Shown: positions 7,318 through 15,788, numbered from the stretch's first letter. The stretch: 20,457 bases of DNA from Lachnospiraceae bacterium (GCA_016293925.1 JAEDCX010000042.1:1-20457); one strand, 5' to 3'. Notes: generated by a model from the sequence alone, not told the origin. Made by a program: numbers and translations.

Positions 7318-7796
7318 AAAAAGATATGACTGTACCCTGCGATGATGGTCTGCTCAACATACGTGTGGGTGCCATTATCATGAAGAACGGAAAGATCCTT
7401 ATGGTCGAAAACAAGAACCGGCCGGAGTTTCTCTATTCGGTTGGCGGAAGGATAAAGTTTGGAGAAACTGCGGAAGAGGCCGTGATTCGGGAAGTCTTTG
7501 AAGAGACCGGAATAAAAATGGATGTGGATCGATTGGGCTTCGTTCACGAGAATTATTTCTACGGTGATGCTGCTACGAATCCCGGGAAACTGATCTATGA
7601 GATTTCTTTTTTCTTTTATATGAAAGTTCCGGAGGATTTTGAACCGGTAAGCCAGAGTTTTACGGAAGACGATCACGTAGAATTCCTGCATTGGATTACA
7701 CCGGATTCACCCGTTAAGTATTACCCCGAATTCTTTCGAACAGAGTTGGCTCATCCGCAATCCGGCGTGAAGCATTTTGTTTCTGACGAAAGATAA
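7314..7796 (+). CDS. Nudix hydrolase
   Basis: This 160-residue protein carries a perfect Nudix box at residues 45-67: G45, E51, then REVFEETGI (59-67), giving the GX5EX7REUXEEXGU pattern that binds Mg and hydrolyses nucleoside diphosphates linked to another group. An N-terminal beta strand (VGAIIMKNGKILMVEN) and a family-typical WITPD near the C-terminus complete the fold. There is no signal peptide, so it acts in the cytoplasm. Its ATG overlaps the preceding stop in an ATGA arrangement and a GAGG lies seven bases upstream, so it is co-translated with the nucleoside hydrolase. Substrate cannot be inferred from the sequence; a nucleotide-derived product taken up or formed after nucleoside cleavage would fit the context. 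Confidence 0.93.
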   Translation: MKKDMTVPCDDGLLNIRVGAIIMKNGKILMVENKNRPEFLYSVGGRIKFGETAEEAVIREVFEETGIKMDVDRLGFVHENYFYGDAATNPGKLIYEISFFFYMKVPEDFEPVSQSFTEDDHVEFLHWITPDSPVKYYPEFFRTELAHPQSGVKHFVSDER

Positions 7797-7808
7797 GCCA
7801 TCGACCGC

Positions 7809-7847
7809 AAAAACAATCGCCCTCCGGTCTGTGATCGGAAGGCGATT
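7809..7847. terminator. Bidirectional hairpin between Nudix and GH95 genes
   Basis: AATCGCC (7815-7821) pairs with GGCGATT (7841-7847), and after one C-A mismatch TCCG pairs with CGGA. On the minus strand the stem is followed by G and five Ts (A-run 7809-7813), a good terminator for the GH95 transcript. On the plus strand the following ATGATTTG is T-poor, so termination there is weaker. Confidence 0.7.
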
Positions 7848-7925
7848 ATGATTTGCTGACATATGTGGTTTCGTTATTCAAAAGAGAAAGGATGCTTCAT
7901 ACTTCCCTTCCTCTGCTTCCTCTGT

Positions 7926-10199
7926 TCACCGGATCGTGAATTCCTCTCCTGCAGCGATTGCAAATTCCCAATATTTTCCCTTGTATAAAACTTTGTTCCT
8001 GATATCGGATTTTGCTCTGATCACACATTCTGTCAATTCATTCTCTTCCCAGTGTATATCTATCTCCGCATTTCCACGGATTCTTAAGCCGCAGATACTG
8101 CCGGTTTTCCAGGCCTTCGGCAATGCGGGAAGCAGAACAATTCTCTCTGACGAGCTCTGTACCAGCATTTCCGCAATCGCAGCCGTAGCTCCAAAGTTAC
8201 CGTCAATCTGAAAAGGCGGATGCCGGTCAAACAGATTCGGATACGTGGAAATCGCAAGAAGCTGTTCCAGATTATGATATGCTTCCTCGCCGTCCCACAG
8301 TTTTGCATAGTGATTGATAATCCATGCACGGCTCCACCCTGTGTGTCCGCCGCCGCAGGAGAGTCTTCCCTCCAGCGTTTTCCTCGCTGCCTCAGCCAGT
8401 TCGGGAGTACCATCCATTGTGATCTGTCCGGAAGGATGTAACCCGTACAGATGGGAAATATGCCGGTGACCCGGTTCACACTCCTCGTACTCCTCCACCC
8501 ATTCCATAATGGTTCCCCTGCTTCCGATCCGATTCGGAATCAGCCGCTCTGAGGCATTCCTGATTTCCTCCAGAAACGCTTTGTTTTCTCCGGTGTTCTC
8601 TCCAAGTACCTCTGCCGCAAGCAGGCACTGGCCAAACAGATCCCTGAGAATCTGATTGTCCATCGTCGCACCATAGGTGACTGCACCTGTCTCCCCACTG
8701 GGATGGCGGTAACTGTTTTCCGGCGATGAGGAAGGACAGGTTACAAGGTAACCATCCTTTTCCACGAGATAATCCAGGAAGAACAAAGCTGCATCGCAGA
8801 GAATCGGATAGAAATGCTCCAAAAACGCCCTGTCCTGCGTATATTCATAATGATTCCAGATATGTGTACACAGCCAGGCAGCCCCCATTACCCAATAGGT
8901 GCTGGAGAACCAGGTATCCTGCGGCGCACAGTCCCCATGGATATCCGTATTGTGATGTGCCATGAATCCTCTGCATCCATACATCTCTTTCGCCATTTCC
9001 CTGCCGCTCTCCTGCATTTTTTCCAGAAGAGTGAAAAGAGGAAGATGACATTCCGACAGATTACAGTTCTCCGCAAGCCAGTAATTCATTTCCGCATTGA
9101 TGTTGATGGTATATTTGGACTCCCAAGGTGGCTGGAAATCCTGATTCCATATTCCCTGCAAATTCGCCGGCATTCCCCCCGGTCTGCTGCAGGAAATAAG
9201 AAGATATCTCCCGTAATCAAAGAGGAGCTTGCTCATACCAATGTCAGCCTTTCCTTCCGCTGCAGCCTGCAGTCGCTCATCGGTCGGAACCGCATCATAT
9301 GTATCACAGCCCTCCAACTGAAAGTCTACGCGTTTGTAAAGAGCCCTATAGTCCTCACAATGACGCTGCAGAAGTGTTTCATAGGAATAGCCTGCTGCAC
9401 TGTCAAGAATAGCGGAAAGATGCTTGATCAGTACCTCTCTCTGCTCCTCTGCCGTTTTGGATTCCAATTCTTCCCGGTAACCGTGCCCTGTTGTATCTGC
9501 GCTGAAGTACAGTATGACTTCATCTGCATTGCTTACGCACAAGGTCTGTCCCAGAACCTGTACGTTTCCTCCCGTTGCAGCCGCACGAAGTCCTGACACG
9601 AATTCAACGCCATCCTTACCAAGATTCCCATACAAGCAAATCCCGTTATCTCCCAGTTTTCCTACTCCGTCAAAAAATCTTCCGCGCTCCAGTCTTGCGG
9701 TAAATGAAATCTGACCGGGACAATCCGCCGACAGTTTCATTACCAGGCAGTCCTCCGGATGAGAAATAAAAGCTTCCCGCAAAAAAGAAACATTTCCGCA
9801 TCTGTAACGCACACTGCATACTGCCGTTTCCAGATCAAGACTGCGCTCATAGGAATCTTCCGCTCCCTGTCCTTCCAATTCCAGCTGGATGTCCCCCAGG
9901 GTCTGATATGGATGCATGCTGTCCGGGCATCCTGAAAAAGCCAGATTTAACAGTCTCTGAGCCTTTTCGATCTGACCGTCAAAAATGCAACGACGTACCT
10001 CCTCCAGATTCCGGAATGCGTCCGGATTCCTTCTGTCCTGCTTGCCGCCATACCACATGGTCTCTTCATTCACCTGAATCCGCTCTCTGCCAATTCCGCC
10101 AAATATCATGGCTCCCAGCCGGCCGTTTCCCAGCGGAAGAGCTTCTTCCCACTTCTTTGCCGGATTGCGATACCACAATCTACTCTTGCCTTCGTTCAT
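7926..10199 (-). CDS. Glycoside hydrolase family 95 (alpha-L-fucosidase/galactosidase type)
   Basis: This 757-residue protein is a full-length GH95 enzyme. The N-terminal signature LWYRNPAKKWEEALPLGNG and the following NEETMWYGG are diagnostic. The (alpha/alpha)6 barrel holds the catalytic elements: the NIN of ININAEMNYW (residues 366-368), the acid glutamate in IMEWVEE (E566), the HRHISHLYG block (578-586) and the DGNFG aspartate (D666). Family members are inverting 1,2-alpha-L-fucosidases; some act on alpha-L-galactosides, so the exact specificity is open. No signal peptide is present, implying cleavage of imported oligosaccharides in the cytoplasm. Start is the ATG at 10199 because a perfect AAGGAGG stands five bases before it; an in-frame GTG ten codons upstream overlaps no better site. 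It appears monocistronic: no transporter or fucose catabolic genes lie nearby in the window. Confidence 0.96.
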   Translation of the reverse strand: MNEGKSRLWYRNPAKKWEEALPLGNGRLGAMIFGGIGRERIQVNEETMWYGGKQDRRNPDAFRNLEEVRRCIFDGQIEKAQRLLNLAFSGCPDSMHPYQTLGDIQLELEGQGAEDSYERSLDLETAVCSVRYRCGNVSFLREAFISHPEDCLVMKLSADCPGQISFTARLERGRFFDGVGKLGDNGICLYGNLGKDGVEFVSGLRAAATGGNVQVLGQTLCVSNADEVILYFSADTTGHGYREELESKTAEEQREVLIKHLSAILDSAAGYSYETLLQRHCEDYRALYKRVDFQLEGCDTYDAVPTDERLQAAAEGKADIGMSKLLFDYGRYLLISCSRPGGMPANLQGIWNQDFQPPWESKYTININAEMNYWLAENCNLSECHLPLFTLLEKMQESGREMAKEMYGCRGFMAHHNTDIHGDCAPQDTWFSSTYWVMGAAWLCTHIWNHYEYTQDRAFLEHFYPILCDAALFFLDYLVEKDGYLVTCPSSSPENSYRHPSGETGAVTYGATMDNQILRDLFGQCLLAAEVLGENTGENKAFLEEIRNASERLIPNRIGSRGTIMEWVEEYEECEPGHRHISHLYGLHPSGQITMDGTPELAEAARKTLEGRLSCGGGHTGWSRAWIINHYAKLWDGEEAYHNLEQLLAISTYPNLFDRHPPFQIDGNFGATAAIAEMLVQSSSERIVLLPALPKAWKTGSICGLRIRGNAEIDIHWEENELTECVIRAKSDIRNKVLYKGKYWEFAIAAGEEFTIR

Positions 10200-10342
10200 G
10201 CGATCCTCCTTGTCAATCTGTCCTCCCACGCAATTGCTATCTTCATACTATAACGGCAACCTTCGTTTTTTAATAGAAAAATGCGTCTATCTTACAATAA
10301 AGATGTCGTGTTTTGGCAGGTTTCCACAAATTATGATTGAAT

Positions 10343-10383
10343 CCATCTATCCCATCTATCCACTTCCATTGGCAGCCATTGGC
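10343..10383. repeat. Two adjacent short direct repeats after metH
   Basis: CCATCTATC occurs twice in exact tandem (10343-10360), and CCATTGGC occurs twice two bases apart (10366-10373, 10376-10383). Both are in the 195-base gap between the metH stop and the GH95 start. They are low-order repeats without clear function; no hairpin terminator for metH was found in the gap. Confidence 0.6.
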
Positions 10384-10394
10384 CTCCACGCCGC

Positions 10395-12821
10395 CTATGC
10401 TTCCGTCTGCTGCATCGCATACCGGACGGTGGCCATGGCATCCTTCGCATAGTAATCTGCACCGATGCTGTCAGCATATTCCTGAGTCAGGACCGCTCCG
10501 CCAACCACAACTTTGGCAAAAGGCGCTCTTTGGCGAAGCTGCTTGATGGTCTCCTCCATCGCCGGAACCGTGGTCGTCATCAGTGCACTCAATCCCACCA
10601 GCGGTGCATTCTGTTCTATCACCGCATCCACCACTGTTTCGGAAGGGACATCCTTACCCAGATCAATCACATCGAAACCATAATTCTCCAGAATCAGTTT
10701 CACAATATTCTTACCGATGTCATGGATGTCCCCATGTACGGTGGCAATCACGAATTTGCCTCGGCTCACCGACTCCGACGGACCCTCTGACATTTTCTTC
10801 TTAATCTGCTCAAACGCATTCTGGGATGCCTCCGCACTCATGAGAAGCTGGGGAAGATACATGGTCTTCTTCTCGAATCCCTGACCCACGATATCCAGTG
10901 CCGGAATGATGTGCTCCGATACAATCTGAAGCGGTTCTACCGTCTCAAGCATTGCAACGGTAAGCTCTGCCGCCTGCTCTTTTAATCCTTTCACAATGGC
11001 ACGCTGCAGATCACTCTGGATCGGGGTGCCATCCTGTGCGCTGCCGACGCCTGCCGTACTTCCGCCCGGGACGCCCGGGGTAGTCGCAACCGTGGCATAC
11101 CGGCCGATATTCTCAATATAATCCGCGCAGTTCAGGTCGATGCCGTGCAACGCCCGGAAAGAGTAATAGCTCTTCATCATCTCTGCAGAATTCGGATTCA
11201 TGATTGCCGCAGACAATCCGTTCTCCATCGCCAGCGAGAAAAAGGAAGCCGTGATAATCTCCCGATTCGGCAGACCGAAAGAAACATTGGATACGCCCAG
11301 GGATGTGTGGCATCCCAGTTCGTGCCGGATGGTATTCAGGGACTGCAATGTGGCAAGTGCTGCATGACTGTCCGCACTGACAGCCATGGCAAGGGTATCG
11401 AAAATCAGGTCTTTCTTAGGAATTCCATACTCTTCGGCCGTACGGATTATATTACGGGCGATCTCCACCCGCCTCTCCGCCTGTTCGGGAATTCCCTCCT
11501 CATCCAGCGTCAGGCAGACCACCAGTCCGCCGTATTTACGTACCAGAGGGAATATCTGCCGCATCACTTCCTGCTTGCCGTTTACGGAATTGATCATGGC
11601 TTTCCCGTTGTAATACCGGAGCGCCTGCTCCATTGCCGTAACGTCCGTTGTGTCAATCTGCAGCGGCAGATCAATGATTGCCTGCAGTTCATAACAGACG
11701 GTACGGAGCATTTTCACCTCATCGATTTCAGGAAGTCCCACATTCACGTCCAGAACGTGAACTCCCTTCTCCTGCTGGGACAGTCCCTCTCCCAGAATGT
11801 AATTGATGTCATTGCTGCGCAATGCTTCTTTGAACCTCTTCTTGCCGGTGGGATTGATGCGCTCACCGATCAGGATCGGTGAAGTGCTGAATTCTACCGC
11901 ATGGGTATAGGAACTGATCAGCGTACGGTTCTTCTCACGCAGCGGAACCGGTGTAAGGCCTGCTGTCTTCTCCACCACCGCCCGGATGTAATCAGGCGTG
12001 GTACCGCAGCACCCTCCGGCAATCCGGACACCGGAGGCAACATATTCTGCAACATCCTGTGAAAATTCTTCCGGAAGCACATCGTACACGGTTTGCCCGT
12101 TCTCACTTCTGGGGAGTCCCGCATTGGGCTTCAACAATACCGGTACAGAAGCATATTCCAGATATTCCTCCACAACCCGTTTCAGCTGCTTCGGACCGAG
12201 GGAGCAGTTGGCGCCAATGGCATCCGCCTGCATTCCCTCCAGCATGGCCACCATGACTGCGGGGGTTGCACCTGTCATCAGTTTGCCGTCCTCCCCGTAC
12301 GCATTGGACACGAATACGGGCAGATCGCTGTTTTCTTTGGCGGCCAGAAGCGCCGCCTTTGTATCGTAGCTGTCGTTCATGGTCTCGATGAAGATCAGAT
12401 CGACCCCGCACTGCGCCCCGATTTCAACGGTTTTCGCGTACACACTTACTGCATCTTCAAAGTCATAATCCCCGTAGGGCTTCAGGAGTTTTCCTATGGA
12501 ACCGATATCCAGTGCAATGAATTTCTCCTGGGTGCCGGTGCTGAGCTCCTTTGCTCTTCGCGCATTCTCCACAGCCGCACGGATCAGAACAGGAAGCTCT
12601 TCCTCGTCGAATTTCAGACAGTTGGCACCAAAGGTATTGGTACAGACAATATTGGAACCTGCATCAAAATAGGATTTCTGGATCTCCACGATCACCTCAG
12701 GATGAGACACATTCCACCGCTCCGGCAATTCCCCGGGAAGCAGACCCCTCTTCTGCAGCAAGGTTCCCATGCCTCCGTCCAGATAAGTGATATTCTGTTT
12801 GATATATTCTAATACGTTCAC
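10395..12821 (-). CDS. metH: Cobalamin-dependent methionine synthase, lacking the reactivation domain
   Basis: This 808-residue enzyme methylates homocysteine using 5-methyl-tetrahydrofolate through cob(I)alamin. Domains in order are: homocysteine-binding barrel (1-290) with zinc cysteines C206, C271 and C272 (GANCS, GGCCGT); pterin-binding barrel (about 315-560, starting LIGERINPTGKK); cobalamin cap (about 600-685); and Rossmann B12 domain with the DxHxxG motif D698-H700-G703, H700 being the cobalt ligand. E. coli MetH has about 400 more residues forming the SAM-dependent reactivation domain; here that function is on the adjacent upstream gene. The start is GTG at 12821, sharing its G with the preceding TAG stop, with GGAGG nine bases upstream. 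It is the last gene of the metF operon. B12 dependence makes the cell rely on cobalamin. Confidence 0.97.
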   Translation of the reverse strand: MNVLEYIKQNITYLDGGMGTLLQKRGLLPGELPERWNVSHPEVIVEIQKSYFDAGSNIVCTNTFGANCLKFDEEELPVLIRAAVENARRAKELSTGTQEKFIALDIGSIGKLLKPYGDYDFEDAVSVYAKTVEIGAQCGVDLIFIETMNDSYDTKAALLAAKENSDLPVFVSNAYGEDGKLMTGATPAVMVAMLEGMQADAIGANCSLGPKQLKRVVEEYLEYASVPVLLKPNAGLPRSENGQTVYDVLPEEFSQDVAEYVASGVRIAGGCCGTTPDYIRAVVEKTAGLTPVPLREKNRTLISSYTHAVEFSTSPILIGERINPTGKKRFKEALRSNDINYILGEGLSQQEKGVHVLDVNVGLPEIDEVKMLRTVCYELQAIIDLPLQIDTTDVTAMEQALRYYNGKAMINSVNGKQEVMRQIFPLVRKYGGLVVCLTLDEEGIPEQAERRVEIARNIIRTAEEYGIPKKDLIFDTLAMAVSADSHAALATLQSLNTIRHELGCHTSLGVSNVSFGLPNREIITASFFSLAMENGLSAAIMNPNSAEMMKSYYSFRALHGIDLNCADYIENIGRYATVATTPGVPGGSTAGVGSAQDGTPIQSDLQRAIVKGLKEQAAELTVAMLETVEPLQIVSEHIIPALDIVGQGFEKKTMYLPQLLMSAEASQNAFEQIKKKMSEGPSESVSRGKFVIATVHGDIHDIGKNIVKLILENYGFDVIDLGKDVPSETVVDAVIEQNAPLVGLSALMTTTVPAMEETIKQLRQRAPFAKVVVGGAVLTQEYADSIGADYYAKDAMATVRYAMQQTEA

Positions 12822-13558
12822 TACCGTTCCTCCTCCACTGTTCGCAGTTCACAGTCTGTTTTCCCACAGTCCCTGCACTTGTTCCGGCGTTTCCCTCCGA
12901 CACATTCCCCGATTCCGAAAATAGCCGTCACGGATTTGGAAGGCGTCATCAGCAGACTGTCATTCAGAGTTACTCCGATCTGCCTGCTGCAATCCAGCAT
13001 TCGAAATACGTCTTTCTGCGTTTCCAGCTTCAAATCCCCGTATCCCGGAGAGAATCTCGCTGTACAGGACAAACCGGACTTTGCCGCCTGCAATTCCATT
13101 TCCCGGCAGAATCCGTTACACAGACTCTCCACGCGCTCCGCTCCGTAGGCCTGCGCAAACAACGCCTTCGTGGGTGATATCCGCTGGTTTTTCGCAATAT
13201 ACCGGTCAATCGCCAGACCCGCGGTTGCCGCAAACAAAACCACCTCGCTGCTTCCCGCAAGGCATTCTGCCAGCATCGCCGAGGAAGACAACCACTTCTC
13301 CTCCCGGTTCGGTCCGGAATCCGATTGCAATACCGGTCTTCCATTCTCCCAGACCACATCCATTCTACGGTAACATACCCGGAAGGACAGTGCGTCCCGC
13401 ATCTCATCCATAACCAGATGCATCAACGCATTTACGCCCTCCTCCATGGTGTCATTCGCCCCATAGTATCCGGCATACCGCGCAATCTCTTTTTCGTTAA
13501 CCGGGAAAAGAGCATCCCCGGCATGATACTGTTTTATGAAAATTGTATTCTCCTGCAT
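12821..13558 (-). CDS. Stand-alone MetH reactivation (SAM-binding) domain protein
   Basis: The 245-residue product corresponds to the C-terminal activation domain missing from the adjacent MetH. Diagnostic blocks are RFSPGYGD (168-175), equivalent to the RxxPGY SAM-binding motif, and LNDSLLMTPSKSVTAIFGI (198-216). In the family this domain binds S-adenosylmethionine and remethylates oxidised cob(II)alamin with an electron donor such as flavodoxin. The extreme C-terminus adds a cysteine cluster (C219, C228, C231, C236) not found in E. coli MetH. The stop shares one base with the metH GTG start, so the two halves are made together. It lies 41 bases after metF. The family identity is firm; the role of the cysteines is unknown. 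Confidence 0.93.
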   Translation of the reverse strand: MQENTIFIKQYHAGDALFPVNEKEIARYAGYYGANDTMEEGVNALMHLVMDEMRDALSFRVCYRRMDVVWENGRPVLQSDSGPNREEKWLSSSAMLAECLAGSSEVVLFAATAGLAIDRYIAKNQRISPTKALFAQAYGAERVESLCNGFCREMELQAAKSGLSCTARFSPGYGDLKLETQKDVFRMLDCSRQIGVTLNDSLLMTPSKSVTAIFGIGECVGGKRRNKCRDCGKTDCELRTVEEER

Positions 13559-13599
13559 GAAAATATACTGACCCTTCCTGCCTTTCGGGGAAACCTCCG

Positions 13600-14496
13600 T
13601 TACAACGTTCCTTCCAGAAAACTGTTTCCGAGAATACAGGACAGATTCCTGTAAATTCCCTCCGCAACATCCGGCTTGTTCATGGAATACACATGAACAT
13701 TCGTAATTCCGTTGGCGTACAGATCAATGATCTGATCTGTTGCATAGGCAATACCCGCCTGTTTCATGGCGTCCGGATTGGAACCGAACTTGTCCACCAT
13801 TGCCTTGAATCTCTGAGGCATGAATGCCCCGGAGAGCTTGATCGCTCTCTCTACCTGATTCGCATTGGTGATCGGCATGATACCCGGCAGCACCGGAACG
13901 GTGATCCCTGCCTCGCGCACCTTGTACAGGAAATTAAAGAACAGATTGTTGTCGAATACCATCTGTGTGGTCAGAAAATCCGCGCCCGCATCCACCTTTT
14001 CCTTCAGATGCAGGATATCCTCTCTCTGATTCGTACTCTCGGGATGCTTCTCCGGATAACAGGCGGCACCGATGCAGAAATCTCCCGCACTCTTCAATTC
14101 ATGGATCAGATCCACCGCATGGCGATAGTCCCATTTACTCCTGTCCCCTGCCTCCAGTTCCGGAGTCAGATCGCCGCGAAGTGCCATCACATTCCGGATT
14201 CCTTTCTCTTTCATGTCACTGATTCTCCTGCGTACCGTCTCTCTGTCGGAAGAAACGCAGGTCAGATGTGCCAGCATGGGAACATTGTATTTCTCTTTGA
14301 TATTGTTCGCTACGGCAAGCGTATATTCACTTGTTCCGCCGCCGGCCCCATAGGTCACGCTCATGAAAGCAGGTTTCAGTGCGGCAATCTGCTCCGTTGC
14401 AATCCGAACACTTTCAAAAGAGGTTTCTTTTTTCGGCGGGAATACCTCATAGGATAATGACATCTGTTCCTGATGTAATATGTCGATAATCTTCAT
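13600..14496 (-). CDS. metF: Methylenetetrahydrofolate reductase
   Basis: This 298-residue flavoprotein reduces 5,10-methylene-THF to 5-methyl-THF, the methyl donor for MetH. It is the catalytic FAD barrel only, as in bacteria. Visible family blocks are YEVFPPK with the active-site glutamate (E17), TYGAGGG, HLTCVSSD, NVMALRGDLTP, TQMVFDNNLFFNF and LPGIMPI. The ATG is preceded by AAGGA with a ten-base spacing. As the first gene of metF - reactivation protein - metH it supplies substrate to the last enzyme. There is no partner zinc-finger MetV-type gene in the window. No S-box, T-box or B12 riboswitch fits in the short leader. Confidence 0.97.
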   Translation of the reverse strand: MKIIDILHQEQMSLSYEVFPPKKETSFESVRIATEQIAALKPAFMSVTYGAGGGTSEYTLAVANNIKEKYNVPMLAHLTCVSSDRETVRRRISDMKEKGIRNVMALRGDLTPELEAGDRSKWDYRHAVDLIHELKSAGDFCIGAACYPEKHPESTNQREDILHLKEKVDAGADFLTTQMVFDNNLFFNFLYKVREAGITVPVLPGIMPITNANQVERAIKLSGAFMPQRFKAMVDKFGSNPDAMKQAGIAYATDQIIDLYANGITNVHVYSMNKPDVAEGIYRNLSCILGNSFLEGTL

Positions 14497-14534
14497 TTTA
14501 ATTCATTCCTTGTCTGTTTCGTTTGTTATGCTGC

Positions 14535-14543
14535 ATTATATCA
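14535..14543 (-). promoter_or_regulatory. Extended -10 promoter of the metF operon
   Basis: On the minus strand TGATATAAT combines a perfect TATAAT (14535-14540) with an upstream TG, an extended -10 element. A weak TTGTAT is found 18 bases farther upstream (14559-14564). Predicted start leaves a leader of only about 30 bases before the metF ATG, so no attenuator or riboswitch is possible from this promoter. Confidence 0.65.
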
Positions 14544-14622
14544 GAATTTCGCGTTCCGATACAATATGGTACCGGCATGTTTCCGAATCGGCCTGTACCG
14601 GACACTTTCCGCTGCTTCAATG

Positions 14623-15570
14623 CTAGAATCCGATCCTGCGGATCTCTTCCACCAGATTTCTTCCGTATATCTCAGCGCCCAGCGCATTGGGATGGAGGTT
14701 GTCCAGATAATATTCCGAGAGGTGCGGAACCAGTCTGAATCCATCCACAATCTGAATATGCGGGTATCTCTCCACGATCTCTACCAGCTTCTCCCGGAAA
14801 CGGATCAGTGTCGGAAGTCCCTCCATATTGTCTCCTCTCCAGATCGGTGTGATACACAGCACCGGCGTATCCCCATAGATTTCGGTCAGCGTCTCATAAT
14901 ACGCTTCGATATCCTGCATACTCTCGGTTCCGTACTGATTGGTTCCCAGGGATACGATAATCTTATCCGGCTTGTAACCATCCATTTTCTGAAGTGATTT
15001 TCGGTCATATACATAGCCGCCGATACCCTGATTGATGATATCGTAATGCAGAAGGCGGTTTGCAACACTTACATATGTATGGGAGGATCGTAACGGACCA
15101 AACCCCTGTGTAATGGAATCCCCCAGCCACAGTACCTTCGGTCCCTTGACAGCGGGTGTATAGGGCGCATTGATCTCCACATTGCGGATCACAACCGTCG
15201 CGTCCGCAGGAAGGTAAACAACCACATCCTTCGGTCCCTCCGGCAGGTCGAACACCACCGTACCTTCTTTCTCAATATCCTTCACATACACGATCCGGGC
15301 AGCCAGTCCATCAACCGTCGCCTCAAAGGAATCCTCTGAACCTGTCCAGAGAATCTTGTATTCCAGCGATACTCTGGTTGCAGTCGTTGAGAACTCTAAC
15401 GTCTTGGCGGTTGACGCCATACATCTGTCATACCAGAAGTCGAATGCTTCTTTGAAATAGTCCATCTGGGATTGTGAATACTGGAACGATTGAAGATATC
15501 CGTCTTCCCGTTCCTGAAAAGAATAAGCGCCAAAATAAATCTTTTTCAATTCTTCGTTTGTCAGTCTCAT
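14623..15570 (-). CDS. SGNH/GDSL-type esterase with N-terminal beta domain
   Basis: The 315-residue protein has an N-terminal beta-rich domain (residues 1-140, jelly-roll-like as in carbohydrate esterases) and a C-terminal SGNH hydrolase domain. The catalytic blocks are all present: GDSITQG with nucleophile S152, NQGIGGY with the oxyanion glycine near 184, SLGTN with N211, and DNLHPNALG with D290 and H293. Family members remove acyl groups from sugars, lipids or other esters; a carbohydrate O-acetyl esterase fits the two-domain layout but is inference. No signal peptide is present, so the enzyme is cytoplasmic. The ATG follows AAGGAGA at five bases. It lies upstream of metF on the same strand but the metF promoter separates them. 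Confidence 0.92.
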   Translation of the reverse strand: MRLTNEELKKIYFGAYSFQEREDGYLQSFQYSQSQMDYFKEAFDFWYDRCMASTAKTLEFSTTATRVSLEYKILWTGSEDSFEATVDGLAARIVYVKDIEKEGTVVFDLPEGPKDVVVYLPADATVVIRNVEINAPYTPAVKGPKVLWLGDSITQGFGPLRSSHTYVSVANRLLHYDIINQGIGGYVYDRKSLQKMDGYKPDKIIVSLGTNQYGTESMQDIEAYYETLTEIYGDTPVLCITPIWRGDNMEGLPTLIRFREKLVEIVERYPHIQIVDGFRLVPHLSEYYLDNLHPNALGAEIYGRNLVEEIRRIGF

Positions 15571-15607
15571 AACCGTCTCCTTACCGGGTCTGTCCGCAGA
15601 CCCTACC

Positions 15608-15623
15608 GCTATATATCATAGCA
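15608..15623 (-). promoter_or_regulatory. Extended -10 promoter and small palindrome of the esterase gene
   Basis: On the minus strand TGCTATGAT gives TATGAT (15615-15620) with an extended TG (15622-15623), about 45 bases before the esterase ATG. No good -35 is visible. The same bases form GCTAT-ATATC-ATAGC (15608-15622), a five-base inverted repeat that could be an operator half-site. Confidence 0.5.
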
Positions 15624-15699
15624 CACAACCTACCAAATAACTATGAAAAAATATCTTTCGGGATCATTTTCAAAAAAAACTTACGAAAAAAATTTGCAT

Positions 15700-15728
15700 T
15701 TGCTAAAATAAAGATATAGGCTTATAGT
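15700..15728 (+). promoter_or_regulatory. Promoter of the CarD-like gene with A-tract UP element
   Basis: TTGCTA (15700-15705), a 17-base spacer and TATAGT (15723-15728) form a good promoter. Two A-tracts (15672-15679 and 15686-15692) just upstream resemble an UP element. Transcription would begin near 15735 and leave a leader of about 70 bases. Confidence 0.7.
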
Positions 15729-15754
15729 AGAATAATGTTCTACGAAAGCGTAAA

Positions 15755-15788
15755 TAAGGGCACTGCACGCAAAACAGGCAGACCCTTA
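15755..15788 (+). other. Leader hairpin before the CarD-like gene
   Basis: In the predicted leader, TAAGGG (15755-15760) pairs with CCCTTA (15783-15788), and CTGC (15763-15766) pairs with GCAG (15778-15781) in the interior. The structure ends only a few bases before the GGGAG ribosome site at 15794-15798, where it could affect translation. Stability has not been calculated. Confidence 0.4.

Noticed and set aside
8814..9596. A 260-codon plus-strand open frame inside the GH95 gene
   Set aside because: It lies fully antisense to conserved GH95 sequence and shows no protein-like domain.
11145..11882. A 245-codon plus-strand open frame inside metH (and similar ones at 12093-12812 and 13693-14457)
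   Set aside because: All are antisense shadows of conserved metH and metF sequence without their own ribosome sites.
14497..14622. A riboswitch (S-box, T-box or cobalamin) before the metF operon
   Set aside because: The promoter lies about 40 bases before the ATG, leaving too short a leader, and no conserved riboswitch core was seen.
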